Shown one piece after another: positions 1 to 8,880 of a stretch of DNA of 64,000 bases (the first letter of the stretch is position 1; every line of letters starts with the position of its first letter). The DNA is from Mycobacterium sp. MBM (GTDB lineage: Bacteria > Actinomycetota > Actinomycetes > Mycobacteriales > Mycobacteriaceae), in assembly GCA_021648845.1 (NCBI GenBank), contig JAKJHY010000002.1, forward strand, positions 1 to 64,000. Direction: 5' to 3'. Made by a program: the position numbers and the translations under genes. The notes under the pieces are model-generated. The model was given only the letters and a program-made list of their open reading frames with translations, searched no databases and was not told where the DNA came from.

Positions 1-1357
1 CCGACTCCTCAGCCGACACCTCGACGTCCTCGACGTCATCGGCGGCCTCCGGCTCATCGACATCCGCCTCAGACACCACAGCGTCCGCGGTATCGCCCTC
101 GACAGCCTCGGCTTCGGGCGACTCTTCGACCGCTACAGACTCACCGCCGCCAGTCTCCTCGGTGCCCGCGGACTCCGGTCCAGTCTCGGCCGACTCCTCG
201 ACGGCATCCGACTCCTCGACGGCATCCGCGGCTTCCGCCGTGGGCTCATCCGGCGAATCCACCAAGACCACCGTCTCGGTCTCTGCTTCGGTCTCGACGG
301 GCTCTTCCGCCTCGTCGGCCTCGTCGGCAGCATCGGCAACGGCGGCCTCCTGCGTGACGTCCACGCCACCACCGGCCGCGTCCTCGCGCTCCGCCGCACC
401 GGCCGCCTTGGCCGCCGCGACGACGCCCGGCACAGCGCCAACCTCGAGCGCCTCGGTGGCCACTGTATCGACCGCAGAATCCCCGTCGACCGGCGCATTA
501 CCCCGCAGCGACGCCGGATCCTCGCGCCCCTTGGGCGCCACCATCACGTACACCACAGCGGCAATGAAGACGAACGTCGAAGTGAAGGAGTTCACCCGGA
601 TACCGGCGATCAACGTCGCGGCGTCACTGCGCATCAGCTCGATCCAGAACCGGCCCAGGCAGTATCCCGCCACGTACAGCGCGAACACCCGGCCGTGCCC
701 CAGCCGGTAACGCCGGTCAACCCAGATCAGCAACGCGAAAATCAGTAGATTCCACAGCAATTCGTACAGGAATGTCGGATGGACGACGGCAACCAAGTCG
801 CCCGTCGACACGCCGTTGAGGGAATCCCGGAACCCCGCCGCATCACGGCGTTCGTAGATTTCCAGACCCCACGGCAGGGTCGTCGCGCGCCCGTAAAGCT
901 CCTGGTTGAAGTAGTTTCCCAACCGGCCGATCGCCTGCGCCAGAATGATTCCCGGGGCGATCGCATCACCGAACGCGGGCAGCGGTATCTCCCGCCGACG
1001 GCACGCGATCCACGCGCCGACGCCGCCGAACGCGACCGCGCCCCAGATGCCCAACCCGCCGTCCCAGATCCGGAACGCCGCGCCCAACCCGGCACCGCCT
1101 GCGCCGAAGTACGTCGGCCAGTCCGTCATGACGTGATAAATGCGCCCGCCGACCAACCCGAACGGCACCGCCCACAGCGCGATGTCATAGATCACGCCAC
1201 GCTCGCCGCCGCGCGCCTCCCACCGGCGATCGCCGATGACCAGCGCTGCAACGATCCCGACGATGATGCACAGCGCGTACGCGCGCAGCGGGACAGGACC
1301 GATGAACCAGACGCCCTGTGCTGGGCTGGGAATGTAGGCCAGCGTTGTCACCGTCAC
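1..1357 (-). CDS. lgt: Prolipoprotein diacylglyceryl transferase, 3' end cut by window edge
   Basis: Membrane enzyme that moves the diacylglyceryl group of phosphatidylglycerol onto the lipobox cysteine of prolipoproteins, the first step of lipoprotein maturation. GTG start at 1357 overlaps the trpA stop as GTGA, so it is coupled to the trp operon. Residues 1-275 form the multi-spanning core, beginning YIPSPAQGVWF and carrying the Lgt signature IGRLGNYFNQELYG near residue 141. After about residue 275 the protein becomes a soluble Ala/Val/Glu/Asp-rich tail of at least 175 residues with tandem DAVEES units, still open at the window edge. A long acidic tail is known for mycobacterial Lgt; its role is unclear. 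lspA, the next enzyme of the pathway, lies at 57081-57746. Confidence 0.95.
   Translation of the reverse strand, partial: MTVTTLAYIPSPAQGVWFIGPVPLRAYALCIIVGIVAALVIGDRRWEARGGERGVIYDIALWAVPFGLVGGRIYHVMTDWPTYFGAGGAGLGAAFRIWDGGLGIWGAVAFGGVGAWIACRRREIPLPAFGDAIAPGIILAQAIGRLGNYFNQELYGRATTLPWGLEIYERRDAAGFRDSLNGVSTGDLVAVVHPTFLYELLWNLLIFALLIWVDRRYRLGHGRVFALYVAGYCLGRFWIELMRSDAATLIAGIRVNSFTSTFVFIAAVVYVMVAPKGREDPASLRGNAPVDGDSAVDTVATEALEVGAVPGVVAAAKAAGAAEREDAAGGGVDVTQEAAVADAADEADEAEEPVETEAETETVVLVDSPDEPTAEAADAVEESDAVEESAETGPESAGTEETGGGESVAVEESPEAEAVEGDTADAVVSEADVDEPEAADDVEDVEVSAEES
192..227. repeat. Perfect 18-bp tandem duplication in the lgt tail
   Basis: Two back-to-back identical 18-bp units (192-209 and 210-227) encode DAVEES twice in the acidic C-terminal extension of Lgt. 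The unit length is a multiple of three, so the frame is kept. It looks like replication slippage in low-complexity coding DNA and may vary between strains. Confidence 0.85.
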
Positions 1358-2142
1358 GCCCGCACCGCCTGGCGCACACCCTCGGCGAGTTCGGCGGTCA
1401 GGGTCCGCAGCGCCGGCAGGCCCTCATCGAGCGCCGTCACCAGCGCCGATCCGACGATCACCCCATCGGCGTACGCGCCGATCTCGGCGGCCTGCGCCCC
1501 CGATCGGACACCCAACCCGACGCCGACTGGGATATCGGAAATCGCCTTGACCCGGTTCACCAGTTCCGGCGCGGCGTTCGACACGGCATCGCGTGCACCG
1601 GTGACACCCATCGTCGACGCCGCGTAGACAAACCCCCGCGATGCCTTGACCGTCGCGGCCAGTCGCTCCGGCGTCGACGACGGCGCCACCAGGAAGATCC
1701 GGTCCAGATCGTGTCGCTCGGATACCTGTATCCACTCGTCGGCCTCGTCCGGGATCAGATCCGGTGTGATGAGTCCCAGTCCGCCCGCCGATGCCAGATC
1801 CCGCGCGAACGTCTCGACCCCCTTGCGTAACACCGGATTCCAATAGGTCATCACCACCGCGTGACCGCCGGCGTTGCTGATGGCCTCCACGGCCCGCAGC
1901 GCGTCATACACCCGCACCCCACCGGCCAGCGCGGCCTCGGTGGCCCGGGCGATGGTGGGCCCGTCCATACCGGGATCGGAGTAGGCAACACCGACCTCGA
2001 TGATGTCGGCCCCCGAATCGACCATGGCGGTCATCGCCGCGATCGAGGTCTCCACATCCGGATAGCCGGTCGGCAGATATCCGATGAGCGCCGAACGCCG
2101 CTGCGCCCGGCAGCTGTCGAACACCCCGGCCAGGCGGCTCAC
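1354..2142 (-). CDS. trpA: Tryptophan synthase alpha subunit
   Basis: Cleaves indole-3-glycerol phosphate to indole and glyceraldehyde-3-phosphate; indole is channelled to TrpB. 262 residues, a normal TIM-barrel length. The catalytic pair is visible as Glu49 in [11 protein letters not shown] and Asp60 just before GPTIARA, matching E. coli Glu49/Asp60. The phosphate-binding end is present ([10 protein letters not shown], then VIVGSALV). The GTG start at 2142 overlaps the trpB stop as GTGA, and the stop overlaps the lgt start the same way. Last trp gene of the minus-strand operon. Confidence 0.98.
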   Translation of the reverse strand: MSRLAGVFDSCRAQRRSALIGYLPTGYPDVETSIAAMTAMVDSGADIIEVGVAYSDPGMDGPTIARATEAALAGGVRVYDALRAVEAISNAGGHAVVMTYWNPVLRKGVETFARDLASAGGLGLITPDLIPDEADEWIQVSERHDLDRIFLVAPSSTPERLAATVKASRGFVYAASTMGVTGARDAVSNAAPELVNRVKAISDIPVGVGLGVRSGAQAAEIGAYADGVIVGSALVTALDEGLPALRTLTAELAEGVRQAVRA

Positions 2143-3458
2143 GAATCACCGTCCAACAACCCGAACCACTTCCCTGCGGTCTCCACGTCCTTGTCGCCGC
2201 GTCCGGACAGGTTCACGACGATGATCGCGTCCTTCCCCAGTTCCGCAGCCAGTTTCATCGCGCCGGCCACCGCGTGCGCCGACTCGATGGCGGGGATGAT
2301 GCCTTCGGTCCGGCACAGCAGCAGGAACGCATCCATCGCCTCGGTGTCGGTGATCGGCCGGTATTCGGCGCGCCCGGCATCCTTGAGCAGCGCATGCTCG
2401 GGTCCGACACCCGGATAGTCCAGACCGGCCGAGATGGAATGCGATTCGAGGGTCTGCCCGTCCTCGTCCTGCAGCAGGTAGGAAAATGACCCCTGGAACG
2501 CGCCCGGGGACCCGCCGGTGAAGGTGGCCGCATGCCTGCCGGTGGCCACCCCGTCGCCGGCAGCCTCGAAGCCGATGAGCCGGACGCCCGGATCGTCGAT
2601 GAACGCATGGAAGATGCCGATCGCATTCGACCCGCCACCGACGCAAGCGGTCACCGCGTCGGGCAGCCGTCCCGCCTGATCGCGGATCTGGACCCGGGTC
2701 TCCATCCCGATGATCCGCTGGAAGTCACGCACCATGAGCGGGAACGGGTGCGGACCGGCCGCCGTGCCGAAGCAGTAGAACGTGTCGTCGGCGTTGGCCA
2801 CCCAATCCCGGAACGTCTCGTTGATGGCGTCCTTGAGGGTTTTCGATCCGGACTCCACCGCGACCACCCGGGCACCCAGCAACCGCATCCGCGCCACGTT
2901 GAGGGCCTGCCGGGCGGTGTCGACGGCACCCATGTAGATGACGCAGTCCAGCCCGAGCAGGGCACATGCGGTGGCGGTCGCCACCCCGTGCTGTCCGGCA
3001 CCGGTCTCGGCGATCACCCTGGTCTTGCCCATCTGACGGGCCAGCAGGGCCTGCCCCAGCACATTGTTGATCTTGTGAGATCCGGTGTGGTTGAGGTCTT
3101 CTCGCTTCAGGAAGATCCGCGCGCCGCCGACATGCTCGCTGAGTCGCTGGGCTTCATACAGCGGGGACGGCCGACCGCTGTAGTGGCGCTGCAGACGGTC
3201 GAGTTCGTCCAGGAACGTCTGATCGCTGCGAACCTTCTCATAGGCGGCGGTCACCTCTTCGATGACGGCCATCAGCGCTTCGGGGACCAGACGCCCGCCG
3301 TAGGCGCCGAAATGCCCTTTGGCGTCCGGATCGTGACTCGTGGGTTCGGCCAGGGCTGCGCTGGTGTGGGGCAGCTGGGGGCCGGCGATATCGGCCAAAG
3401 TTATCTGCTCTCTTCGCGCCCGCGCGTCATCGACGATCAGCGTGCGGGTTTCGGACAT
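2139..3458 (-). CDS. trpB: Tryptophan synthase beta subunit
   Basis: PLP enzyme condensing indole with L-serine to make tryptophan; partner of TrpA. 439 residues. The PLP lysine is Lys129 in [10 protein letters not shown], and the PLP-phosphate loop GGGSNAIG is intact. The first 45 residues form a longer leader than in E. coli TrpB, which is usual for mycobacteria. ATG at 3458; the first 22 bases lie inside the 3' end of trpC in another frame, and the stop overlaps trpA. This is a TrpB1-type sequence in its operon setting. Confidence 0.98.
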   Translation of the reverse strand: MSETRTLIVDDARARREQITLADIAGPQLPHTSAALAEPTSHDPDAKGHFGAYGGRLVPEALMAVIEEVTAAYEKVRSDQTFLDELDRLQRHYSGRPSPLYEAQRLSEHVGGARIFLKREDLNHTGSHKINNVLGQALLARQMGKTRVIAETGAGQHGVATATACALLGLDCVIYMGAVDTARQALNVARMRLLGARVVAVESGSKTLKDAINETFRDWVANADDTFYCFGTAAGPHPFPLMVRDFQRIIGMETRVQIRDQAGRLPDAVTACVGGGSNAIGIFHAFIDDPGVRLIGFEAAGDGVATGRHAATFTGGSPGAFQGSFSYLLQDEDGQTLESHSISAGLDYPGVGPEHALLKDAGRAEYRPITDTEAMDAFLLLCRTEGIIPAIESAHAVAGAMKLAAELGKDAIIVVNLSGRGDKDVETAGKWFGLLDGDS

Positions 3459-4255
3459 GACGGGTGAGCGCCTGCGGTGACCAGATCGGATACGGCACTG
3501 CGCGGGTCACCACTGGTGACCAAACCCTCACCCACCAGCACGGCATCCGCACCGGCGCCGGCATAGGCCAGCAGGTCGGCGGTGCCGCGGATACCGGACT
3601 CGGCGACCCGGATCACCTTCGAGGGCAGCCCCGGCGCGATCCGTGCGAAGCAGTCCCGGTCGACCTCGAGAGTTTTGAGGTTGCGCGCGTTGACCCCGAT
3701 GACCGACGCGCCGGCCTGCAGGGCGCGGTCGGCCTCGTCCTCGGTGTGCACCTCCACCAAGGCGGTCATCCCGAGCGACTCGGTGCGGTCGAGCATCGAC
3801 TCCAGGGCCTTCTGCTCCAGCGCCGCCACGATCAGCAGCAGCATGTCGGCACCGTGCGCACGCGCCTCGTGGATCTGGTAGGGCCCGACGATGAAATCCT
3901 TGCGCAGCACCGGAATCGACACCGCCGCCCGCACGCTGTCCAGATCGTCGAGCGAGCCGTGGAAGCGGCGTTCCTCGGTCAGCACGCTGATGATGCGCGC
4001 ACCACCGTCCTCGTAGGCCTTCGCCAGCTGCGCGGGATCCGCGATCGACGCCAACTCACCACGCGACGGACTGGCGCGCTTGACCTCGGCGATGACAGCG
4101 ATACCGGGCGCCTGCAAGGCCGCCATGACGTCCAGCGGCGGTCGAGCGTCCTTCGCCCGTTGCTTGATATCGGCGAAGCTCACCGCGGCTTCCCGGGCGG
4201 CAACGTCGGCGCGGACTCCTTCGATGATGGAGTCGAGCACGGTCGCCGAACTCAT
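3437..4255 (-). CDS. trpC: Indole-3-glycerol phosphate synthase
   Basis: Ring closure of CdRP to indole-3-glycerol phosphate. 272 residues from ATG 4255; the frame is open further upstream, but this start gives the mycobacterial N terminus [10 protein letters not shown] and has an AAGGA ribosome site about 10 nt upstream. Catalytic motifs are in place: [11 protein letters not shown] (Lys and phosphate loop), [23 protein letters not shown] and AESGI. It is not fused to TrpF, and no trpF gene is in the window. The 116-bp gap upstream contains a TAACCT hexamer (AGGTTA at 4344-4349 on the plus strand) and a small CCGGG/CCCGG hairpin, so an internal promoter is possible. Confidence 0.97.
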   Translation of the reverse strand: MSSATVLDSIIEGVRADVAAREAAVSFADIKQRAKDARPPLDVMAALQAPGIAVIAEVKRASPSRGELASIADPAQLAKAYEDGGARIISVLTEERRFHGSLDDLDSVRAAVSIPVLRKDFIVGPYQIHEARAHGADMLLLIVAALEQKALESMLDRTESLGMTALVEVHTEDEADRALQAGASVIGVNARNLKTLEVDRDCFARIAPGLPSKVIRVAESGIRGTADLLAYAGAGADAVLVGEGLVTSGDPRSAVSDLVTAGAHPSCPKPAR

Positions 4256-4371
4256 TGGCCATCGTCCTTTTCCGTCGGCCGGGATCCGCCCGGAATGGTC
4301 TGCGTCGACCCCGTGGTTTTCATGGACCCCGTTGTTTCCTGAAAGGTTAGTCGCCAGCACCACACGGGCCG

Positions 4372-4995
4372 TCACCGACCCTTGCTGTCCGGATCGTGGG
4401 TGCTCGGGTCACGGGTCGGATCGCTGCCCTCATCCAGCGCATCCCACATCATCCGCTCCGACATACCCTGCGCGCCCGAACCCTCCGTCGATTCCGAGCG
4501 CACCGCATCACGGCGCGCCGCCGGCGCGGCGTAACGGGCGTTCACCGACCGAGCCCGGGCCGCCGAACGCATCAATAAACCGGCCGCGACCAGCGCAATC
4601 ACCGCCGCGACGACCGCGACAGCGGCACCGGCGTAGAACCGCTGCGATCCCACCAGCGCCGAAACCGGCACCTCGGCCAGACCGGCCCCGCGCACCGCGA
4701 CATCGTGGACCACCCACTGACTGATGCCCACGTAGGCGATCCCGGCCGCCGACACCGCCACCAGCACGGCCACCGCGCGCAACAACAGACCACGCACCGC
4801 CAACGCGGCGACAGCGGCCGCCAGCAGCACCAGCGCCAGCGGTACCAGCGCCGTCGACCAGGCCGCACCCGACAACGTCGAGGTCTTCGGCTGACCGAGC
4901 CCGTCGAACGTGCTCACCTGCACCCACGGCAGCCGCGAGGCCCCCCACAGCGCGAGCGCGCCGAGGGCCAGCAGGGCCTGCGCGATCCTGATCAC
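4372..4995 (-). CDS. Trp-operon-associated membrane protein (Trp_oprn_chp family)
   Basis: Recognisable as the actinobacterial membrane protein always found between trpE and trpC (Rv1610-like, TIGR02234/Trp_oprn_chp family). 207 residues with four hydrophobic segments near 4-20, 48-68, 70-90 and 120-142, then a polar cytoplasmic-looking tail rich in Arg, Ser and Asp. The GTG start at 4995 overlaps the trpE stop as GTGA, so it is probably co-translated with TrpE. Function unknown; a role tied to tryptophan or an intermediate is only an inference from constant linkage. Confidence 0.9.
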   Translation of the reverse strand: MIRIAQALLALGALALWGASRLPWVQVSTFDGLGQPKTSTLSGAAWSTALVPLALVLLAAAVAALAVRGLLLRAVAVLVAVSAAGIAYVGISQWVVHDVAVRGAGLAEVPVSALVGSQRFYAGAAVAVVAAVIALVAAGLLMRSAARARSVNARYAAPAARRDAVRSESTEGSGAQGMSERMMWDALDEGSDPTRDPSTHDPDSKGR

Positions 4996-6542
4996 GACGC
5001 CGGGGACTGCGGTGGGGTGAGCGTTTCGGCCGCCGCGATCGCATTCAGCACCGCCTTGGCCTTGTTCGCCGACTCGTTGTACTCGTAGGGCCCGTTGGAA
5101 TCGGCCACCACCCCGCCGCCGGCCTGCACGTAGGCGGTACCCGAGCGCATCAGCGCGGTCCGGATGGCGATCGCGAAATCGGCGTCACCGGCGAAGTCCA
5201 GGTAGCCGAGCACGCCACCATAGAGACCACGGCGGGTCAGCTCGACCTCCTCGATGAGCTCCATGGCGCGCACCTTCGGCGCCCCGGACAGGGTGCCCGC
5301 CGGGAAACAGGCCGTGACCGCATCCAGCGCGGTCTTGCCCGCGGCCAGCTGCCCGGTCACCGTCGACACCAGATGCATGACATGGCTGTAGCGCTCGATG
5401 TGGCTGTAATCCTCCACCCGCACCGTGCCCGGTTCGCACACCCGGCCCAGATCGTTGCGGCCGAGGTCGACCAGCATCAGGTGCTCGGCGCGTTCCTTGT
5501 CGTCGGCCAGCAGTTCCTTTTCCAGCAGCAGGTCCTCCTCCTCACTGTCCCCGCGCCACCGGGTGCCCGCGATCGGGTGCGTCGTCGCCTTGCCGTCCTT
5601 GACCGTGACCAGCGCTTCCGGGCTGGAACCGACGATGGAGAAGTCAAGGCCCCCTTCTGAATCCGGCACGTTGAGCAGGTACATGTACGGGCTCGGATTG
5701 GTGGCCCGCAGCATCCGGTACACGTCGAGGGGATCGGCGTCGGTGCTGAGCTCGAAACGCTGTGAGGGCACCACCTGGAACGCCTCGCCGGCCTCGATAT
5801 CGCCGACCAGCTTGTCCACGATCGCGCTGTACTGCTCGACGGTGCGCTGCGCACGGAACTGTGGCTGCGGACGGCTGAAGGTGGCCACCGTCGAGGGCAG
5901 CGGCTCACCGAGCGCGGCGGTCATCACGTCGAGCCGGGCTACAGCATCGTCATAGGCCTCGTCGACCCGGTCGTCGGTGCCGTTCCAGTTCACCGCGTTG
6001 GCGATCAGGGTGATGGTGCCCTCGTGGTGGTCGACCGCGGCGATATCGGTGGCCAGCAGCAACAGCATGTCGGGCAGCCCGAGATCGTCGACGGCGATCT
6101 CCGGGAGCCGTTCCAGCCGGCGCACCATGTCATAGGCGAAGTAGCCGACCAGACCAGAGGACAGCGGCGGCAACCCCGGAAGCGCGGCGGTGGCCAACAG
6201 GTCCAGGGTGCTGCGCAGCGCGGCGAGCGGGTCGCCCCCCGACGGCGCGTCCTGCGGTGTGACACCCAGCCAGACCGCCTGCCCGTCGCGCACCGTCAGC
6301 GCGGACGGCGCGCCCGCGCCGATGAACGACCACCGCGACCAGGACCGGCCGTTCTCGGCGGATTCCAGCAGGAAGGTGCCGGGCCGATTCGCCGCCAACT
6401 TCCGATACGCCGACAGCGGGGTCTCGGTGTCGGCGAGCACCTTGCGGGTCACCGGGACGACCCGGTGCCCGGCGGCGAGTTCCCGGAAATCCTCGCGAGA
6501 GGTGGTGACGGCCAGCGTGGCGGCCACGGAAGCGTGTTGCAC
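4992..6542 (-). CDS. trpE: Anthranilate synthase component I
   Basis: Converts chorismate to anthranilate with glutamine or ammonia, the committed step to tryptophan. 516 residues. Both landmarks are present: the tryptophan feedback site LLES (within [16 protein letters not shown]) and the chorismate-binding core ([47 protein letters not shown]). First gene of the trp operon. GTG at 6542 is preceded by a GGGAGGA ribosome site. No Trp-rich leader peptide fits in the 51 bases before bcp, so ribosome attenuation is unlikely here. The amidotransferase (trpG/pabA) is not in the window. Confidence 0.97.
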   Translation of the reverse strand: MQHASVAATLAVTTSREDFRELAAGHRVVPVTRKVLADTETPLSAYRKLAANRPGTFLLESAENGRSWSRWSFIGAGAPSALTVRDGQAVWLGVTPQDAPSGGDPLAALRSTLDLLATAALPGLPPLSSGLVGYFAYDMVRRLERLPEIAVDDLGLPDMLLLLATDIAAVDHHEGTITLIANAVNWNGTDDRVDEAYDDAVARLDVMTAALGEPLPSTVATFSRPQPQFRAQRTVEQYSAIVDKLVGDIEAGEAFQVVPSQRFELSTDADPLDVYRMLRATNPSPYMYLLNVPDSEGGLDFSIVGSSPEALVTVKDGKATTHPIAGTRWRGDSEEEDLLLEKELLADDKERAEHLMLVDLGRNDLGRVCEPGTVRVEDYSHIERYSHVMHLVSTVTGQLAAGKTALDAVTACFPAGTLSGAPKVRAMELIEEVELTRRGLYGGVLGYLDFAGDADFAIAIRTALMRSGTAYVQAGGGVVADSNGPYEYNESANKAKAVLNAIAAAETLTPPQSPAS

Positions 6543-6579
6543 GCCGACAATCCTCCCAGACGGCCCCCGGTGGTGGGCG

Positions 6580-6586
6580 TAGCCTA
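6580..6586. promoter_or_regulatory. Overlapping divergent -10 hexamers between trpE and bcp
   Basis: The 51-bp trpE/bcp divide contains TAGCCTAGG. On the plus strand TAGCCT (6580-6585) lies 8 nt before the GTG of bcp, fitting a leaderless transcript. On the minus strand TAGGCT (6586-6581) would start trpE RNA about 33 nt before its GTG. The two hexamers share six base pairs, so polymerases for the two genes would compete. Inferred from sequence only; no clear -35 was found. Confidence 0.45.
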
Positions 6587-6593
6587 GGCGACC

Positions 6594-7058
6594 GTGACGC
6601 CTATCAAGACCGGTGACCGCGTGGCCGACTTCGAACTACCCGATCAGACCGGCGCCGCGCGCAGCCTGACCTCGTTGCTCGCCGACGGACCGGTGGTGTT
6701 GTTCTTCTATCCCGCGGCCATGACCCCGGGCTGCACCAAGGAGGCCTGTCACTTCCGCGACCTGGCCGCCGAGTTCGCCGCCGTCGGCGCAGCCCGGGTG
6801 GGAATCAGCACCGACGCAGTGGCCAAGCAGGCCGAGTTCGCCGAGCGGCAACACTTCGACTATCCGCTGCTCTCCGATGCCGACGGCACCGTGGCCGCCG
6901 CGTTCGGGGTGAAACGCGGCCTGCTCGGCAAGTTCATGCCGGTCAAACGCACCACCTTCGTCATCGACACCGACCGCACCGTGCTCGCGGTGATCGCCAG
7001 CGAAATCAGCATGGACGGCCACGCCGACAAGGCGCTCGAGGTCCTGCGGGCGCGGTGA
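6594..7058 (+). CDS. bcp: Thioredoxin-dependent peroxiredoxin of the Bcp/PrxQ family
   Basis: Reduces hydrogen peroxide and organic peroxides in the cytosol using thioredoxin. 154 residues, normal Bcp length. The active-site loop [10 protein letters not shown] has the peroxidatic Cys47 and the resolving Cys52, the CX4C spacing of PrxQ-type enzymes. The position next to trpE corresponds to Rv1608c (bcpB). GTG start at 6594 has a -10-like hexamer 8 nt upstream and no ribosome site, suggesting a leaderless message. Its stop overlaps the following ABC gene. Confidence 0.95.
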   Translation: MTPIKTGDRVADFELPDQTGAARSLTSLLADGPVVLFFYPAAMTPGCTKEACHFRDLAAEFAAVGAARVGISTDAVAKQAEFAERQHFDYPLLSDADGTVAAAFGVKRGLLGKFMPVKRTTFVIDTDRTVLAVIASEISMDGHADKALEVLRAR

Positions 7059-7888
7059 CGGTGGCGCCCGTACTGGAGCTCACCGGCGTCACCTTCCGTC
7101 GCGACGGCAAACAGATCATCGACGGCATCTCGCTGACCGTGCAGGCCGGCGAGCACTGGGCACTGCTGGGCCCCAACGGCGCCGGAAAGAGCACACTGCT
7201 GGGATTCTGTGCGGCGGTGACCTTTCCGAGCAGCGGCACGGTGCGCATCCTGGGCGGGCAGATGGGGCGCACCGACCTTGCCGTGCTGCGCCGGTCCATC
7301 GGGCATGTCAACCCGCGACACCGGCTGCAGTACCCGCTGACGGTGCGGGAGGTGGTGCTCACCGGGTGCACCGCGACGATCGACACCGCCGCACGCTGGA
7401 CACCGAGCGCTGAGCAGGTCCGCCGGGCCGACGAGCTGATCAACACGGTGGGGTTGACGGCGCGCGCCGACGCGGTGTGGCCGACGCTGTCCCACGGCGA
7501 GCGTGGCCGCACCCTGATAGCGCGCGCTCTGATCGCCGAACCGCGGCTGCTGTTGCTCGACGAACCCGGCACCGGCCTGGACGTGGCGGCCCGCGAACAG
7601 CTCCTGGAGACCATCGACACGCTCGCCATCAGCCATCCGGAGATGGCCTCGATCCTGGTGACCCATCATCTGGAGGAACTGCCCACCAGCACCACCCACG
7701 CGCTGCTCATCGGGCAGGGCCGCACCGTGGCGATGGGCCCGGCCCGGGACACGGTGACCACCGACCACGTCAGCGCGGCATTCCGTCACCCGGTGACGGT
7801 CGGATACACCGACGGCCGCTGGAGCGCACGAGCCCGGGCGCGGGGTGAGCGCAGCGACGGGGACATTCACCCTGCGCGGATGACTTAA
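7055..7888 (+). CDS. ABC transporter-type ATP-binding protein without a permease
   Basis: 277-residue single nucleotide-binding domain. Walker A GPNGAGKST at about 39-47, a divergent signature LSHGERGR instead of LSGGQ, Walker B LLLLDEP and switch His in LVTHHLEELP. The spacing resembles the ModF/YlmA-like soluble ABC ATPases. The GTG start overlaps the bcp stop (GTGA), so the two are probably one operon. No membrane partner is adjacent; the neighbour on the other side converges from the opposite strand, and the two stops share the palindrome CTTAAG. Substrate or function not identifiable; it could be a regulatory ABC protein or use a distant permease. Confidence 0.85.
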   Translation: MTVAPVLELTGVTFRRDGKQIIDGISLTVQAGEHWALLGPNGAGKSTLLGFCAAVTFPSSGTVRILGGQMGRTDLAVLRRSIGHVNPRHRLQYPLTVREVVLTGCTATIDTAARWTPSAEQVRRADELINTVGLTARADAVWPTLSHGERGRTLIARALIAEPRLLLLDEPGTGLDVAAREQLLETIDTLAISHPEMASILVTHHLEELPTSTTHALLIGQGRTVAMGPARDTVTTDHVSAAFRHPVTVGYTDGRWSARARARGERSDGDIHPARMT

Positions 7889-8880
7889 GCGACCGGCGCC
7901 TGATCGCGACGGCGCCGCGCCTCGCGGTGCCTGGTCACCGGGGACGTGTCGATGACGCGATTGGCCATGACCGCCAGAAACCTGGCCGGCTGCAGTTGCG
8001 GTGGCACCGCATCGTGGCGGATCGCGATATCCGGTAACGCCGCCAGCGCCTCGTCGACCGCGGCGGTCGCGACATCGGCGATCTCGAAAAGCGTGTCGGA
8101 TTCCGCCTTTTCGAGACTGTCCACCTCGTCCTCGGGTGACTCGACCCCGTCTGCGTCGTAGTCGATCATGACCAGCGCGGTGGCGTGATAAGCGTCGTCC
8201 TCGGTGCCGAGTTTGCCCAGCAGATCGATCAGCCATTCGGCCTTGTCGGGCTCGGTGGTCAGGATCGTCGAACGCAACCCGTAGACGAACCCGAGCGCCG
8301 CCAGCGGGTGGCGAAGCCGCAAGTTCTTGGCGTCGCCGTAGCTTTCCTCGACCCGGTTGGCGGCGTTCTTGCCGAAGCTGGAGTCCATCCGCTTGGTGCT
8401 GATCAGCAGTTCCGGTCCGGTGTCCCAGTCCGACATGACGACGTCGACCTGCTTCATGTAGTGCTTGCCGAGCACGCTGGCGCTCGAGCCGGCCACACCC
8501 TTCATCGAGCGGCCGAGCCGGGCCTCGATGAGTTGGCGTTCGCGCTGCGGCAGGCCCTCCAGCAGGCTGGCGATCGCACTCGGCATGATGCGCGGGTCGG
8601 TCGGCCGCGGCCACACCGCATCCGGGTCGAAACCGGCGCGGCGCAGCTCATAGGACATCCACACATCGAGGGCCAGCGCGGGCACCCCGGTGGTCGACGG
8701 GGCGTCCAGGTACAGCGGCACGCCCAGCAGCTTGCGCAGCACCTTGAAATCGGGCCGGAAGGTCAGCCGCTCGGCGGTGCGCAGCCATGGGTTGGTGTGC
8801 ACCCCGGCGGGCGCCGCATCGGCGACGATCCGGTCGAAGATGGCCCACGCGGTGGCCTTGGTGGACGGCTCAGCGGGCAC
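7885..8880 (-). CDS. Putative type II restriction endonuclease partner of the methyltransferase
   Basis: 331 residues, no family recognised with certainty. The case rests on context and a nuclease-like core. It starts 11 bp inside the end of a DNA methyltransferase gene, and residues 139-163 read as a PD-(D/E)XK pattern: Asp146 in KQVDVVM, then a hydrophobic strand ELLISTK with Glu157, Ser161 and Lys163, followed by Glu178/Glu179. An S-x-K with a displaced Glu is reminiscent of the Cfr10I/NgoMIV type, but the spacing to Glu here is 15-16 rather than 14. The start codon at 8880 is GTG or ATG-type by frame only, and translation is likely coupled to the methylase. The C terminus is basic. Absent from the M. 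tuberculosis locus as I recall it. Confidence 0.65.
   Translation of the reverse strand: MPAEPSTKATAWAIFDRIVADAAPAGVHTNPWLRTAERLTFRPDFKVLRKLLGVPLYLDAPSTTGVPALALDVWMSYELRRAGFDPDAVWPRPTDPRIMPSAIASLLEGLPQRERQLIEARLGRSMKGVAGSSASVLGKHYMKQVDVVMSDWDTGPELLISTKRMDSSFGKNAANRVEESYGDAKNLRLRHPLAALGFVYGLRSTILTTEPDKAEWLIDLLGKLGTEDDAYHATALVMIDYDADGVESPEDEVDSLEKAESDTLFEIADVATAAVDEALAALPDIAIRHDAVPPQLQPARFLAVMANRVIDTSPVTRHREARRRRDQAPVA

Noticed and set aside
192..227. CRISPR-like repeat in lgt
   Set aside because: Only two adjacent 18-bp units with no spacers, in frame within an acidic low-complexity tail.
3437..4375. A 312-residue version of TrpC starting at 4375
   Set aside because: The first 40 residues do not match the family; ATG 4255 has a ribosome site and gives the expected N terminus.
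6543..6593. trp leader peptide and attenuator before trpE
   Set aside because: Only 51 bases separate trpE from bcp, with no Trp codon run and no terminator-like hairpin.
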